Assembly (NCBI RefSeq): GCF_025770765.1
Contig: NZ_JANZKY010000011.1
Coordinates: forward strand, 62,001-126,000
Direction: 5' to 3'
From: Propionivibrio soli
GTDB lineage: Bacteria > Pseudomonadota > Gammaproteobacteria > Burkholderiales > Rhodocyclaceae
Length of the DNA: 64,000 bases
Positions 37,342 to 45,590 of this stretch are shown here, piece after piece. The notes under the pieces were generated by a model, which had not been told where the DNA came from, did not search any database, and saw only the letters and a program-made list of their open reading frames with translations. A program made the position numbers and the translations under genes. Each line of letters starts with the position of its first letter. Position 1 is the stretch's first letter.

Positions 37342-37743
37342 ATGGCCGGATTCAAATGGACCGATGATCTGAGTGTCGGCAATACGATGATCGATAACGA
37401 CCATCAGCACCTGTTTGCTCTCGTCAACAAACTCTATGAGGCAATGAGCAGTGGCAAGGGAAACGCGGTTCTGGGCGAGATACTCGACGAACTGATCACT
37501 TACACCAAGTCGCATTTCGGACGGGAAGAGCGTCTGATGCAGCAACTCAGCTACCCGGAGTACTCCGGACACAAAGCGGAGCACGACAAGCTGGTGTCCG
37601 AGGTCTCCGAACTGGAGCGCAGTTTCCAGGCCGGCGCGATGACCTTATCGAGCAAGGTTTACATGTTCCTCAACGATTGGCTCAATACGCACATCAAGGC
37701 CAGGGACAAGCTGCTCGGCCAAGCGGCAAAAGCCGTGAGATGA
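37342..37743 (+). CDS. Bacteriohemerythrin
   Basis: 133 residues, the standard size. Diiron-binding residues follow the family pattern: DNDHQHLFALVNKLYEA, then SHFGREERLMQQLSYPEYSGHKAEHDKL, and NDWLNTHIKARDKLL, giving the H-x-H/E-x3-H...H-x4-D ligands. It binds O2 reversibly and is used for oxygen storage, sensing or supply. GGGAGAAAAACGC in front of the ATG is the ribosome site. The following gene is a small lipoprotein 25 bases downstream. Confidence 0.93.
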   Translation: MAGFKWTDDLSVGNTMIDNDHQHLFALVNKLYEAMSSGKGNAVLGEILDELITYTKSHFGREERLMQQLSYPEYSGHKAEHDKLVSEVSELERSFQAGAMTLSSKVYMFLNDWLNTHIKARDKLLGQAAKAVR

Positions 37744-37768
37744 ACATTCAACGATGAGGCGAGGAGAA

Positions 37769-37969
37769 ATGGGACGCTGGTTTCTCATCTGTCTGCTGCC
37801 CTTGGCGGCCTGCGGGGTGGCAGACGTTGCGACGACGGCCGCAACAACGGGCAAGATGCAGGCGGAACAGGCGAAGCAAGGCCAGCAGGCCGTGCAGAAA
37901 GTCCAAACCGAATTGGATGCTGCCGCCAAAGCCGCGCAGGAGAGGGCGGCCGCCGCCGAAGGGCAATAG
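37769..37969 (+). CDS. Small lipoprotein
   Basis: 66 residues. Lipoprotein signal peptide MGRWFLICLLPLAACG, with a lipobox cysteine, then a short alanine/glutamine-rich helix likely to form a coiled coil (GQQAVQKVQTELDAAAKAAQERAAA), recalling Lpp-like or small outer-membrane lipoproteins. GAGGAG lies just before the ATG. Probably co-transcribed with hemerythrin. Function unknown. Confidence 0.72.
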   Translation: MGRWFLICLLPLAACGVADVATTAATTGKMQAEQAKQGQQAVQKVQTELDAAAKAAQERAAAAEGQ

Positions 37970-38124
37970 CGCAACGGGAAGCTTCGAAGGCGAGGCGCGA
38001 CTTGTATCCTGGCCTTCCGTCATCGCGAAGACTGTGAGCGCAAGGGCCGGCGAGCGGGCAAGGTAGAATCGTCTGTCATTGACCTTTCGGGCGGGCCGGT
38101 CCGCCATCGTTCGGAGCCCCCCGC

Positions 38125-38868
38125 ATGTCCCTCACATGGTTAGCCACCAACGTCATTGCTACGATCCTTCTGCCGCCCCTCAACGGCTTGTCGATAATCG
38201 CTCTCGGCGTCTTACTATGGCGCCGGCGTCCTTGGCTCGGACGCGCGACCTGCTTAGTAGGCTTCCTCGCTCTCTGGATTTTGGCGATGCCTGTAGTCGG
38301 CGATGCCCTGTTGCGCACCCTCGAGGGCGACCCTCTGCGTGCCGAGGATTTGCGAGGTGTGCAGGCCATTGTCGTGCTCGGCGGAGGCCGTTACCTGAGT
38401 GCGGTGGAATACGACGGCGACACAGTTAACCAGACGACGCTCGTTCGCCTGAGATATGCGGCGAAGCTGCAACGCGAAACCGAGTTACCTGTTCTCGTCA
38501 CCGGCGGAGCGCCGGAAGGCTGGGGCGAGCCAGAGGGAGAACTCATGCGCCGCGTTCTTCACGACGAGTTCGGCGTGCCCGTGCGCTGGGTCGAAAGCGC
38601 CTCGGCAGATACGCGGCAGAATGCCCTGTTGTCGGCCCCGTTGCTCAAGGCCGATGGAATCACGCGCGTTGCCCTTGTCACCCATGCCTGGCACATACCG
38701 CGTGCCATCGTGAGTTTCGAGCGCGCCGGTCTGTCTGTGACACCGGCACCGACGGGCTTCCATCGTGGTCCAGTGAGGCCACTGGACTTCCTGCCCTTGC
38801 GCTACACCGAGTCGCGGTATGCGCTGCACGAATGGATTGGCCTTCTCTGGCATCGATTGCGCGGCTGA
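38125..38868 (+). CDS. YdcF/ElyC-like DUF218 membrane protein
   Basis: 247 residues. Two N-terminal membrane segments (about 8-32 and 40-60) precede a DUF218 domain: AIVVLGGGRYLSAVEY, LRLRYAAKLQRETELPVLVTGGAP, ADTRQNALLSAPLL and VALVTHAWHIPRAIVSFE. ElyC/SanA-like relatives act in envelope (peptidoglycan/undecaprenyl carrier) homeostasis, though the biochemical activity is unclear. A TAGAAT box 60 bases upstream may be a -10 element. Confidence 0.85.
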   Translation: MSLTWLATNVIATILLPPLNGLSIIALGVLLWRRRPWLGRATCLVGFLALWILAMPVVGDALLRTLEGDPLRAEDLRGVQAIVVLGGGRYLSAVEYDGDTVNQTTLVRLRYAAKLQRETELPVLVTGGAPEGWGEPEGELMRRVLHDEFGVPVRWVESASADTRQNALLSAPLLKADGITRVALVTHAWHIPRAIVSFERAGLSVTPAPTGFHRGPVRPLDFLPLRYTESRYALHEWIGLLWHRLRG

Positions 38869-38980
38869 CGACTCCCCGAGCGTCGAATGCGAACCGAAGC
38901 GCAATAAGGCTGTCAGCCTTGAGGAAGGCAGGCTGACAACGGCCTGCGAAAGCAATCAAGGTTGACGCGAGGAATGCCAT

Positions 38981-40264
38981 ATGAGCGATGTACGTCCTGT
39001 AGTGGTTGTTGTCGGTGCCGGCTTTGGAGGGCTGGCGGCGATCAAGGCGCTGGCCGAGGAGGCGGTCGACGTCGTTCTGATCGATCAGCGCAATCACCAC
39101 CTATTCCAGCCACTGCTCTATCAGGTGGCGACCGCGTGGCTGTCGCCGGCTGACATCGCCGCTCCCGTACGTAGCGTGTTCTCGCGCCAGAAGAACCTGC
39201 GCGTCGTGCTCGGTCGTGTGACGGGTGTCGATGCTTCGGAACATGCCGTCGTCGTCGATCTCGGCACACGGCAAGCACGGATCGGCTACGACTACCTGGT
39301 TCTGGCAACGGGCGCGCGCCACGACTATTTCGGCCACGACCATTGGGAGCGCTTCGCCCCCGGCCTGAAGACAATCGAGGATGCAATCGCCATCCGCGAA
39401 CGCTTGCTCATGGCGTTCGAGCGTGCCGAGATGGCCACCGAGACGAGCGAGCGCGATGCCAACCTGACAGTGGTGGTCGTCGGCGGCGGGGCGACCGGTG
39501 TCGAAATGGCCGGGTCGATTGTGGAACTGGCCAAGGCGGCACTGGTGCGCGATTTCCGTCGCATCGATCCGCGTCAGGCGCGCATCCTGTTGGTCGAGGC
39601 CGGCCCGCGACTGCTGCCGGCGTTCCCTGAAAAGCTCTCGGCCGCAGCAAAAACCTCGCTCGAGCGGCTGGGCGTCACGGTACTGCTCAATTCTCGCGTC
39701 ATGGACTGCGAAGACGGCGCGGTTGTGGTCGCAGGAGAACGTATTCCCACGGCAACGGTGATCTGGGCGGCGGGCGTCAAAGCGTCGCCGGCGGCAGCCT
39801 GGCTTAATGCGGCGGCTGACCGTGCCGGGCGCGTTCTGGTCAGCCCGGATTTCAGCGTCCCCGCTCACCCGAACGTCTTCGTGGTCGGCGATACCGCCGC
39901 GCTTACCGATGCGGCCGGCCATGTCGTCCCGGGCGTCGCGCCAGCGGCTCGGCAGGCCGGTCGCCATGCGGCAGCGGTCATAAGCGCTCGGGTGCGTGGA
40001 GAACCCGAGCCGCCGCCATTCCTCTACCGGAATCTGGGTAATCTGGCAACGATCGGACGCCGGGCGGCGGTGGCCGATTTCGGCTGGATACGCCTACGTG
40101 GGCCGATTGCCTGGTGGCTTTGGGGCATCGTTCACATCTTCTTCCTGATCGATTTTCGTAGCCGGCTCACCGTTTCGATCAATTGGTTGTGGTCCTTTCT
40201 CACCTACAAGCGCGGCGCTCGGCTGATTACCGGCGATCATCACCAGGCCGCCCACGAGGTTTGA
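38981..40264 (+). CDS. ndh: Type II NADH:quinone dehydrogenase
   Basis: 427 residues. Two dinucleotide-binding motifs: VVVVGAGFGGLAAIKAL for FAD at the N-terminus and VVVVGGGATGVEMAGSI for NADH in the middle. FQPLLYQVATAWLSPADIA, the quinone-site-related motif, is present, as is FVVGDTAAL. A C-terminal amphipathic/hydrophobic stretch (PIAWWLWGIVHIFFLIDF) attaches it to the membrane. It oxidises NADH and reduces quinone without pumping protons. GAGGA lies upstream of the ATG. About 100 bases separate it from the sensor kinase that follows. Confidence 0.92.
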   Translation: MSDVRPVVVVVGAGFGGLAAIKALAEEAVDVVLIDQRNHHLFQPLLYQVATAWLSPADIAAPVRSVFSRQKNLRVVLGRVTGVDASEHAVVVDLGTRQARIGYDYLVLATGARHDYFGHDHWERFAPGLKTIEDAIAIRERLLMAFERAEMATETSERDANLTVVVVGGGATGVEMAGSIVELAKAALVRDFRRIDPRQARILLVEAGPRLLPAFPEKLSAAAKTSLERLGVTVLLNSRVMDCEDGAVVVAGERIPTATVIWAAGVKASPAAAWLNAAADRAGRVLVSPDFSVPAHPNVFVVGDTAALTDAAGHVVPGVAPAARQAGRHAAAVISARVRGEPEPPPFLYRNLGNLATIGRRAAVADFGWIRLRGPIAWWLWGIVHIFFLIDFRSRLTVSINWLWSFLTYKRGARLITGDHHQAAHEV

Positions 40265-40366
40265 GCAACAGCTTTCCGGCGCGCCCAATGGGCGGCCCAG
40301 CCGCCGAGGCGGCACCGCCCGCTCTGCCTGTGCGAGAATTGATCGCATGGGCGGCGGGGAGAGAAC

Positions 40367-43300
40367 ATGAGAATCGAAACAGCCAGTCGGCTCGTCACAC
40401 TGATCGTGGCCATTCTTTCGGCATTCAGTATCGCGGCGTTCCTTTTTTCGGAGCACGCGATCGAGCAACGGCGGATTGCGCAGCAGCATGGGTTCGAAAC
40501 CATGCAGGCGCTCAATCTTCTGCGCACCAGCCATGAAACCTTGGCGGAAGCCGCCCGCATGTACGCGTTTTCCGGAGATCGCCATTACCTGAACATTTTC
40601 AATGGCGAGCTTGAGGTCAAAGCACGTGATCAAGCGGTTGAACGGCTGCGTTCCTTGCTCACCGATCTGCCGGAAGAAATGGCGCTGATTGAAGACGCCA
40701 AGAGAGCTTCCGATGAACTCGTCGCCTACGAAAAGCATGCGCTGCAAGCGGTCGCTCGAGGAGAACGCGAGTCGGCTCTCGATATGCTTTTCGGGAGTGA
40801 CTTCCGCGCGCGCAAGGCCGTCGTGAGCGGTCCGCTCGACCTCGCCACGTCGAGAATTGAGAGCGCCGAGATCGACGCCGTGGGGCTTCTCGCTCAACGT
40901 TCGGATAGCGCGGGAAAAGTCGCCTGGGTGACGATGTCGGTGAACGTGTTCGGCGTCCTGATGGTTCTTATGTGGTTCTATCGGCGGCGTGTCGTCGCAC
41001 CCTTGGCCGGCATCACGCGGCAAGCGCAACAGCTTTTGGCCGGCAAGCGCGACGTACGTTTCCTCGGCGACGGCAGCACGCATGAAGCGCACGAAATCAG
41101 CGAACTGGCGAGAACGCTGGCCCGTTATCAGGAAGCGGCCATTCAGCTCAACGAGCAGCGCGAGGAGCTTCGCCTGGCTTACGCCGAGCAGCGGGCCATC
41201 GTTGACTCCGCGACGTCGGGCATTGCGCTGATCAAGGATCGCGTCATCGAGCGCGTGAACCGGAAGCTCGAGGAAATCTTCGGCCGGTCGGCGGACGAGC
41301 TCGTTGGGCAAACCACCCGCATCTGGTATCCGGATGACGCCTCATGGGAAGCGGAAGAAGAGTCCTTGTCGACGCCGCTCTGGCGCGGTGAGACGAGTAC
41401 GCACGAGATCGAGATGGTGAGAAGCGACGGCAGTTGTTTCTGGGCGCGCATCGCCGGGCGGGCGGTTGACGTCCATGATCGATCGCGAGGCTCGGTGTGG
41501 ATTATCGACGACATCACCGTCGAGCACGCTGCCAACGAGGAGATGCGCAAGGCGCGGGCCCTTGCCGAGGACGCGGTGCGCATGAAGTCAGACTTCCTCG
41601 CCAACATGAGCCATGAAATACGCACGCCGATGAATGCGATCATCGGCATGGCATACCTCGCGTTGAAAGCCGATCCAACCCCGCGTCAGCGCGACTATCT
41701 GCGGAAAATTCAGGCTTCGAGCCAACTCCTGCTCGGCATCATCAACGACGTGCTCGATCTTTCGAAGATGGAAGCGGGCAAGATGATCGTCGAGCGCATC
41801 GACTTCGATCTGCAACGCGTGCTCGACAACGTCACGAACCTGATCGCCGAAAAGGCGGCGAACAAGGGCCTCGAACTCATCGTCTACGTCGCCGAAAACG
41901 TGCCGATGAATCTGCGTGGCGATCCTTTGCGTCTGGGGCAAATCCTTATCAATTTCGCAGGCAACGCCGTCAAATTTACGGACCATGGCGAGATCGAGAT
42001 TCGGGTCACGGTCGAGCGTATGCAGGACGAAGAGATTTCCCTGCGCTTCGCGGTCCGCGATACCGGAATCGGCCTTTCGCAGGAGCAGCGCGGGCGATTG
42101 TTCAAGAGCTTCGAACAGGCGGATACCTCGACAACGCGCAAGTACGGCGGCACAGGCCTGGGGCTCGTCATCGCCAAGCAGCTCGCCCGGCTGATGGGAG
42201 GAGAAGTCGGCGTCGAGAGCGAGGTGGGCAAGGGCAGCACCTTCTGGTTCTCCGCGCCTCTTGGCCTCGGCACGACAAAGCCACGGATCCTGCAACCCAA
42301 CCCGGAAATGCGCGGCTGCCGAATGCTGGTAGTCGACGACAGCGATACGGCGCGCGAAGTCATTGGCGATATGTTGCGCAGTATGTCTTTCGCAGTGGCC
42401 ACCGCCGCTTCCGGTACCGCGGCGATAACCGAGGTTGCACGCGCGGCGCGCGCGGGTGAACCGTACGACGTAGCGTTCATCGACTGGCAGATGCCGGGGC
42501 TGGACGGCATTGCGACCGCCGAGCGCATTCTTGAACTCGGGCTTGTGCACGCTCCGCGGCTTGTCATCATTACGGCGTACGGGCGCGACGACCTGTTCAA
42601 ATCGGTCACGGACGCCGGTATCGACGACGTGTTGATCAAGCCCTTGAGTGCCTCGCTGTTGTTCGACACGGTGATGCGCCTGTTGGGTGTCGAACCGGCG
42701 GTATCCGGTACGGAGATCGCAGAAGCCTCCGCGCTCGAAACCTTGTTGCCGACGATCGCCGGGGCGCGCATTCTGCTCGTCGAAGACAACGACATGAACC
42801 AGCAGGTGGCGACAGAATTGCTCGAAGGCGCGGGATTTTGCGTCGATCTTGCGGAGAACGGCGAGATTGCTCTGGAGCGTGTGCAGAAGGGCAACTACGA
42901 CGCCGTCCTGATGGACATGCAGATGCCGGTGATGGATGGCATTACCGCAACGATCGAGATCCGCAAACGCTACCCGGCCGAGGTTCTGCCGATCATTGCC
43001 ATGACGGCGAACGCCATGCCGGGTGACCGGGAAAAATCACTGGCTGCAGGGATGCAGGATCACGTCGCCAAGCCGATCGAACCCGACGAACTGTGGCGTT
43101 CTCTGCTGCAGTGGATCAAGCCGACGGCCGCCGGAAGAACAGTTGTCCGGGCACCAAAGGCCCAAGATGCGAGCGTGCCGGACGAGCCTGACATTCCGGG
43201 CAGGATTGTCGGTATCGACCTGACGTTGGGCCTGAAACGCGCTTTGGGAAAGAAGGCCCTGTACCTCTCCCTGCTGCGAAAATTCGTCGATGGCCAGGCG

Positions 43301-43792
43301 TCGGCTCCCGCCAACGTCCGCTCAGCACTCGACGCGGGAAAAGAGCACGATGCCGAGCGTCTGGCGCATACACTAAAGGGAACCGCGGCCAATATCGGTG
43401 CCCAAAGGATACAGGCCGTTGCCGCGCGACTGGAAGCGGCAATCCGAAATCGGGAAATGCGCGAGACAATTGACGCCTTGATTGGCGAAGCTGAACGCGC
43501 CCTTACTCCAACGGTAGCGGCGTTGCGTGAAGCATTGCCGTGCGATGAGCACGTCGTGCCCCAACGGCCGGTGGGGCAGGAAGAATTCGATCGGCTGGCC
43601 TCGCGTTTGGCGGCACTCCTGGCTGACGACGATGCGGAGGCCGGCGATCTTCTTGCGGAACACGCCGGTGTTTTCCGTGCCGCATTTGGCGAACGTTGTC
43701 GTCTGATCGAGGACCGCGTACACAATTTCGATTTCGACGCCGCGCTGGAAGCGTTGCGCGAGGCGATGGCGGAGCAGGTGCCGGCCACGTGA
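40367..43792 (+). CDS. Hybrid sensor histidine kinase with PAS, two receiver domains and HPt
   Basis: 1141 residues. Order: membrane helix (about 10-30), periplasmic helical sensor (to about 185), second membrane helix (about 187-205), HAMP (about 205-265), PAS (about 270-390), HisKA with FLANMSHEIRTPMNA (His about 417), HATPase_c with GTGLGL (about 596), receiver 1 (CRMLVVDDSD, acceptor in DVAFIDWQMP), receiver 2 (ARILLVEDND, acceptor in AVLMDMQMP) and a C-terminal HPt (RLAHTLKGTAANIGA, His about 1002). This is a BarA/ArcB-like phosphorelay kinase. A GGGGAGAG ribosome site precedes ATG. The signal is unknown. The HD-GYP regulator immediately downstream is the obvious output. Confidence 0.93.
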   Translation: MRIETASRLVTLIVAILSAFSIAAFLFSEHAIEQRRIAQQHGFETMQALNLLRTSHETLAEAARMYAFSGDRHYLNIFNGELEVKARDQAVERLRSLLTDLPEEMALIEDAKRASDELVAYEKHALQAVARGERESALDMLFGSDFRARKAVVSGPLDLATSRIESAEIDAVGLLAQRSDSAGKVAWVTMSVNVFGVLMVLMWFYRRRVVAPLAGITRQAQQLLAGKRDVRFLGDGSTHEAHEISELARTLARYQEAAIQLNEQREELRLAYAEQRAIVDSATSGIALIKDRVIERVNRKLEEIFGRSADELVGQTTRIWYPDDASWEAEEESLSTPLWRGETSTHEIEMVRSDGSCFWARIAGRAVDVHDRSRGSVWIIDDITVEHAANEEMRKARALAEDAVRMKSDFLANMSHEIRTPMNAIIGMAYLALKADPTPRQRDYLRKIQASSQLLLGIINDVLDLSKMEAGKMIVERIDFDLQRVLDNVTNLIAEKAANKGLELIVYVAENVPMNLRGDPLRLGQILINFAGNAVKFTDHGEIEIRVTVERMQDEEISLRFAVRDTGIGLSQEQRGRLFKSFEQADTSTTRKYGGTGLGLVIAKQLARLMGGEVGVESEVGKGSTFWFSAPLGLGTTKPRILQPNPEMRGCRMLVVDDSDTAREVIGDMLRSMSFAVATAASGTAAITEVARAARAGEPYDVAFIDWQMPGLDGIATAERILELGLVHAPRLVIITAYGRDDLFKSVTDAGIDDVLIKPLSASLLFDTVMRLLGVEPAVSGTEIAEASALETLLPTIAGARILLVEDNDMNQQVATELLEGAGFCVDLAENGEIALERVQKGNYDAVLMDMQMPVMDGITATIEIRKRYPAEVLPIIAMTANAMPGDREKSLAAGMQDHVAKPIEPDELWRSLLQWIKPTAAGRTVVRAPKAQDASVPDEPDIPGRIVGIDLTLGLKRALGKKALYLSLLRKFVDGQASAPANVRSALDAGKEHDAERLAHTLKGTAANIGAQRIQAVAARLEAAIRNREMRETIDALIGEAERALTPTVAALREALPCDEHVVPQRPVGQEEFDRLASRLAALLADDDAEAGDLLAEHAGVFRAAFGERCRLIEDRVHNFDFDAALEALREAMAEQVPAT

Positions 43793-43807
43793 CTGGCGGC
43801 CACTGAG

Positions 43808-44953
43808 ATGGGAACAGCAATGGACGTACTGGATATGACGACGAGAGCGACGATTCTCGTCGTCGACGATACGCCGGACAACCTTGCCCTGATGAGTTCG
43901 CTGCTCAAGGACGAGTACCGGGTGAAAGTCGCCAACGGTGGCGAGAAAGCCTTGCGCGTCGCGCAGGGAGAGACTCCGCCGGACCTGATTCTGCTCGACA
44001 TCATGATGCCGGGGATGAACGGCTATCAGGTGCTCGAACAACTGAAAGCCGATCCGCGAACTCGTGAAATTCCGGTCGTCTTCCTAACCGCCAAGGCGGA
44101 AGTCGAGGACGAAAAGCGCGGACTCGAACTCGGTGCCGTCGACTACATCACCAAGCCCATCAGTCCGCCGATTGTGCTCGCCCGCGTGAAGACGCAACTA
44201 TCGCTCAAGGCGGCAGCGGATTTCTTGCGTGACAAGGCCAAGTTCCTCGAAGAAGAGGTGGCGCGGCGTACGCGCGAAGTGGCGGCGATCCAGGACGTAA
44301 CAATCCTTGCCATGGCCTCGTTGGCGGAAACGCGCGATGCCGATACCGGTAATCACATCCGGCGCACGCAACACTTCGTCAAAGCGCTCGCCGAGCACTT
44401 GAAGATACACCCGCGCTTCGCCGCGTACCTCTCGGACGGCAACATCGCTTTGCTCTTCAAGTCAGCGCCGCTGCACGACATTGGCAAAGTCGGTATCCCC
44501 GATCGCATCTTGCTCAAGCCCGGGGCGCTGGACCCCGACGAATTCGAGATCATGAAGACGCATACCACGCTCGGGTTCAATGCAATCACGCATGCCGAAC
44601 GTTCGCTGGGCAAGGACGTGGCCTTTCTCAGCATGGCCAAAGAAATCGCGCTCTCCCATCAGGAGAAGTGGGACGGCAGCGGTTACCCGCAAGGGTTGTC
44701 CGGCGACGCTATTCCGATTTCCGCGCGCCTGATGGCGGTGGCTGACGTGTACGACGCCCTGATCAACCGTCGGGTGTACAAGGAACCGATACCGCACGAC
44801 GAGGCGGTCGAGATCATTATCTCCGGGCGAGGGCGACACTTCGACCCGGATATCGTCGACGCCTTTCTGGCGTTGCAGGATGAGTTCCGCGCGATTGCAG
44901 GGCGCTTTGCCGATCAAATCCGGACCGGTAACGAGTCAACGCAAGGCCGCTAA
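43808..44953 (+). CDS. Response regulator with HD-GYP phosphodiesterase domain
   Basis: 381 residues. N-terminal receiver domain (TILVVDDTPDN; phosphoacceptor Asp in LILLDIMMPGMNG; KPIS) joined by a coiled linker to an HD-GYP domain: DADTGNHIRRTQHFV, HDIGKVGIPD, LGFNAITHAERSLG, and HQEKWDGSGYPQGLSGD. HD-GYP proteins hydrolyse cyclic di-GMP and so govern motility versus biofilm. It starts 15 bases after the hybrid kinase gene, so phosphorelay from the kinase's HPt to this receiver is likely. A second ATG four codons later is an alternative start. Confidence 0.92.
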   Translation: MGTAMDVLDMTTRATILVVDDTPDNLALMSSLLKDEYRVKVANGGEKALRVAQGETPPDLILLDIMMPGMNGYQVLEQLKADPRTREIPVVFLTAKAEVEDEKRGLELGAVDYITKPISPPIVLARVKTQLSLKAAADFLRDKAKFLEEEVARRTREVAAIQDVTILAMASLAETRDADTGNHIRRTQHFVKALAEHLKIHPRFAAYLSDGNIALLFKSAPLHDIGKVGIPDRILLKPGALDPDEFEIMKTHTTLGFNAITHAERSLGKDVAFLSMAKEIALSHQEKWDGSGYPQGLSGDAIPISARLMAVADVYDALINRRVYKEPIPHDEAVEIIISGRGRHFDPDIVDAFLALQDEFRAIAGRFADQIRTGNESTQGR

Positions 44954-45011
44954 GCCAGAGCAGCAAGGCTAAGTGACGCAGAAGGCCAGGAAAGCGATGC
45001 GGAAATGACGA

Positions 45012-45040
45012 CGGGGGCCGAAGCCCCCGCCGGCTTTTCT
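45012..45040 (+). terminator. Strong hairpin between the HD-GYP gene and the tmRNA
   Basis: Stem cgggggc / gcccccg around a cgaa loop, followed on the plus strand by ccggcttttctttgg. On the minus strand it reads as a UUCG-loop hairpin just past the tmRNA coding piece, so it can serve both convergent transcripts. Confidence 0.75.
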
Positions 45041-45075
45041 TTGGTTACAAGGCTAAAGCGGCCTCGGCATAGGCC

Positions 45076-45108
45076 TTAAGCGGCCAGTGCAAAACGCTCA
45101 TCGTTGGC
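45076..45108 (-). other. tmRNA proteolysis-tag reading frame
   Basis: Ten codons gcc aac gat gag cgt ttt gca ctg, then gcc gct and the stop taa, encoding ANDERFALAA. The ALAA end is the standard ClpXP/ClpAP degron of betaproteobacterial tags. Confidence 0.92.
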
Positions 45109-45193
45109 GTTTGTGGATTTGCTTCATTAACGTCGATCGCCTGACGGGTTGCCTGCGCACCTTTGCGCGCCCTGTCGAAACCGGTGCACCCCC

Positions 45194-45221
45194 ACCTAAG
45201 AGAACCCCACGACTCTTAGGT
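45194..45221 (-). other. Intervening hairpin joining the two tmRNA pieces in the precursor
   Basis: Nine-base arms acctaagag (45194-45202) and ctcttaggt (45213-45221) continue the acceptor stem and enclose a ten-base loop. This segment should be removed by end-processing (RNase P at the 5' end of the coding piece; 3' trimming of the acceptor piece). Confidence 0.7.
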
Positions 45222-45590
45222 GGAGGTGGCGGGAATCGAACCCGCGTCCAGAACGCCTCCAGATTGCCGGGATTACAACCATGCCTCTAGTATGGGGTGC
45301 GGCCCGTCCCAATTCAAGGGGTGCGCCAAAAAGAAACCCCTCTTTCACCATCCCGGTGCATCCGACGGCTGAATCCGTTCCATCCGCTTCGAACTCGGGA
45401 GGGGAGAACCGAGCGCCAGAGCGGCGCCGCCAGGTGTTTCTCAAGAACGGCTTGCTTTGTGCTTTAAGACCACGTATACCTACGCCCGCTGGCGACGCTG
45501 TCGATCAGGGGGCAGCGTGGTACCGCGTCCCAAAACGGCTGCAGCTGAAGACGGGCGCGGAATAAATTGTCCGAAAACTAGGAGATTCCT

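Larger units (their letters stand above)
45036..45312 (-). ncRNA. ssrA: Circularly permuted two-piece tmRNA (betaproteobacterial type)
   Basis: On the minus strand the acceptor piece comes first: it ends with a T-arm (gcgggttcgattcccgc, 45244-45228) and acceptor strand CACCTCC plus A and CC (45228-45219). After a short intervening hairpin, the coding piece begins at 45193 with GGGGGUG, which pairs with CACCUCC to close a seven-base-pair acceptor stem. The coding piece carries CACCGGTTTCGACAGG and the tag frame at 45108-45076 (ANDERFALAA, TAA stop). In the standard gene order the GG-end would come first; here it is downstream, so the gene is permuted and mature tmRNA would be two RNAs. tmRNA rescues stalled ribosomes by trans-translation. 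Outer limits are approximate. Confidence 0.9.

Noticed and set aside
45219-45250. tRNA gene suggested by a T-arm at 45228-45244
   Set aside because: The T-arm is real, but the rest is not a tRNA; the tag frame and pairing acceptor strand at 45187-45193 show it is the acceptor piece of a permuted tmRNA.
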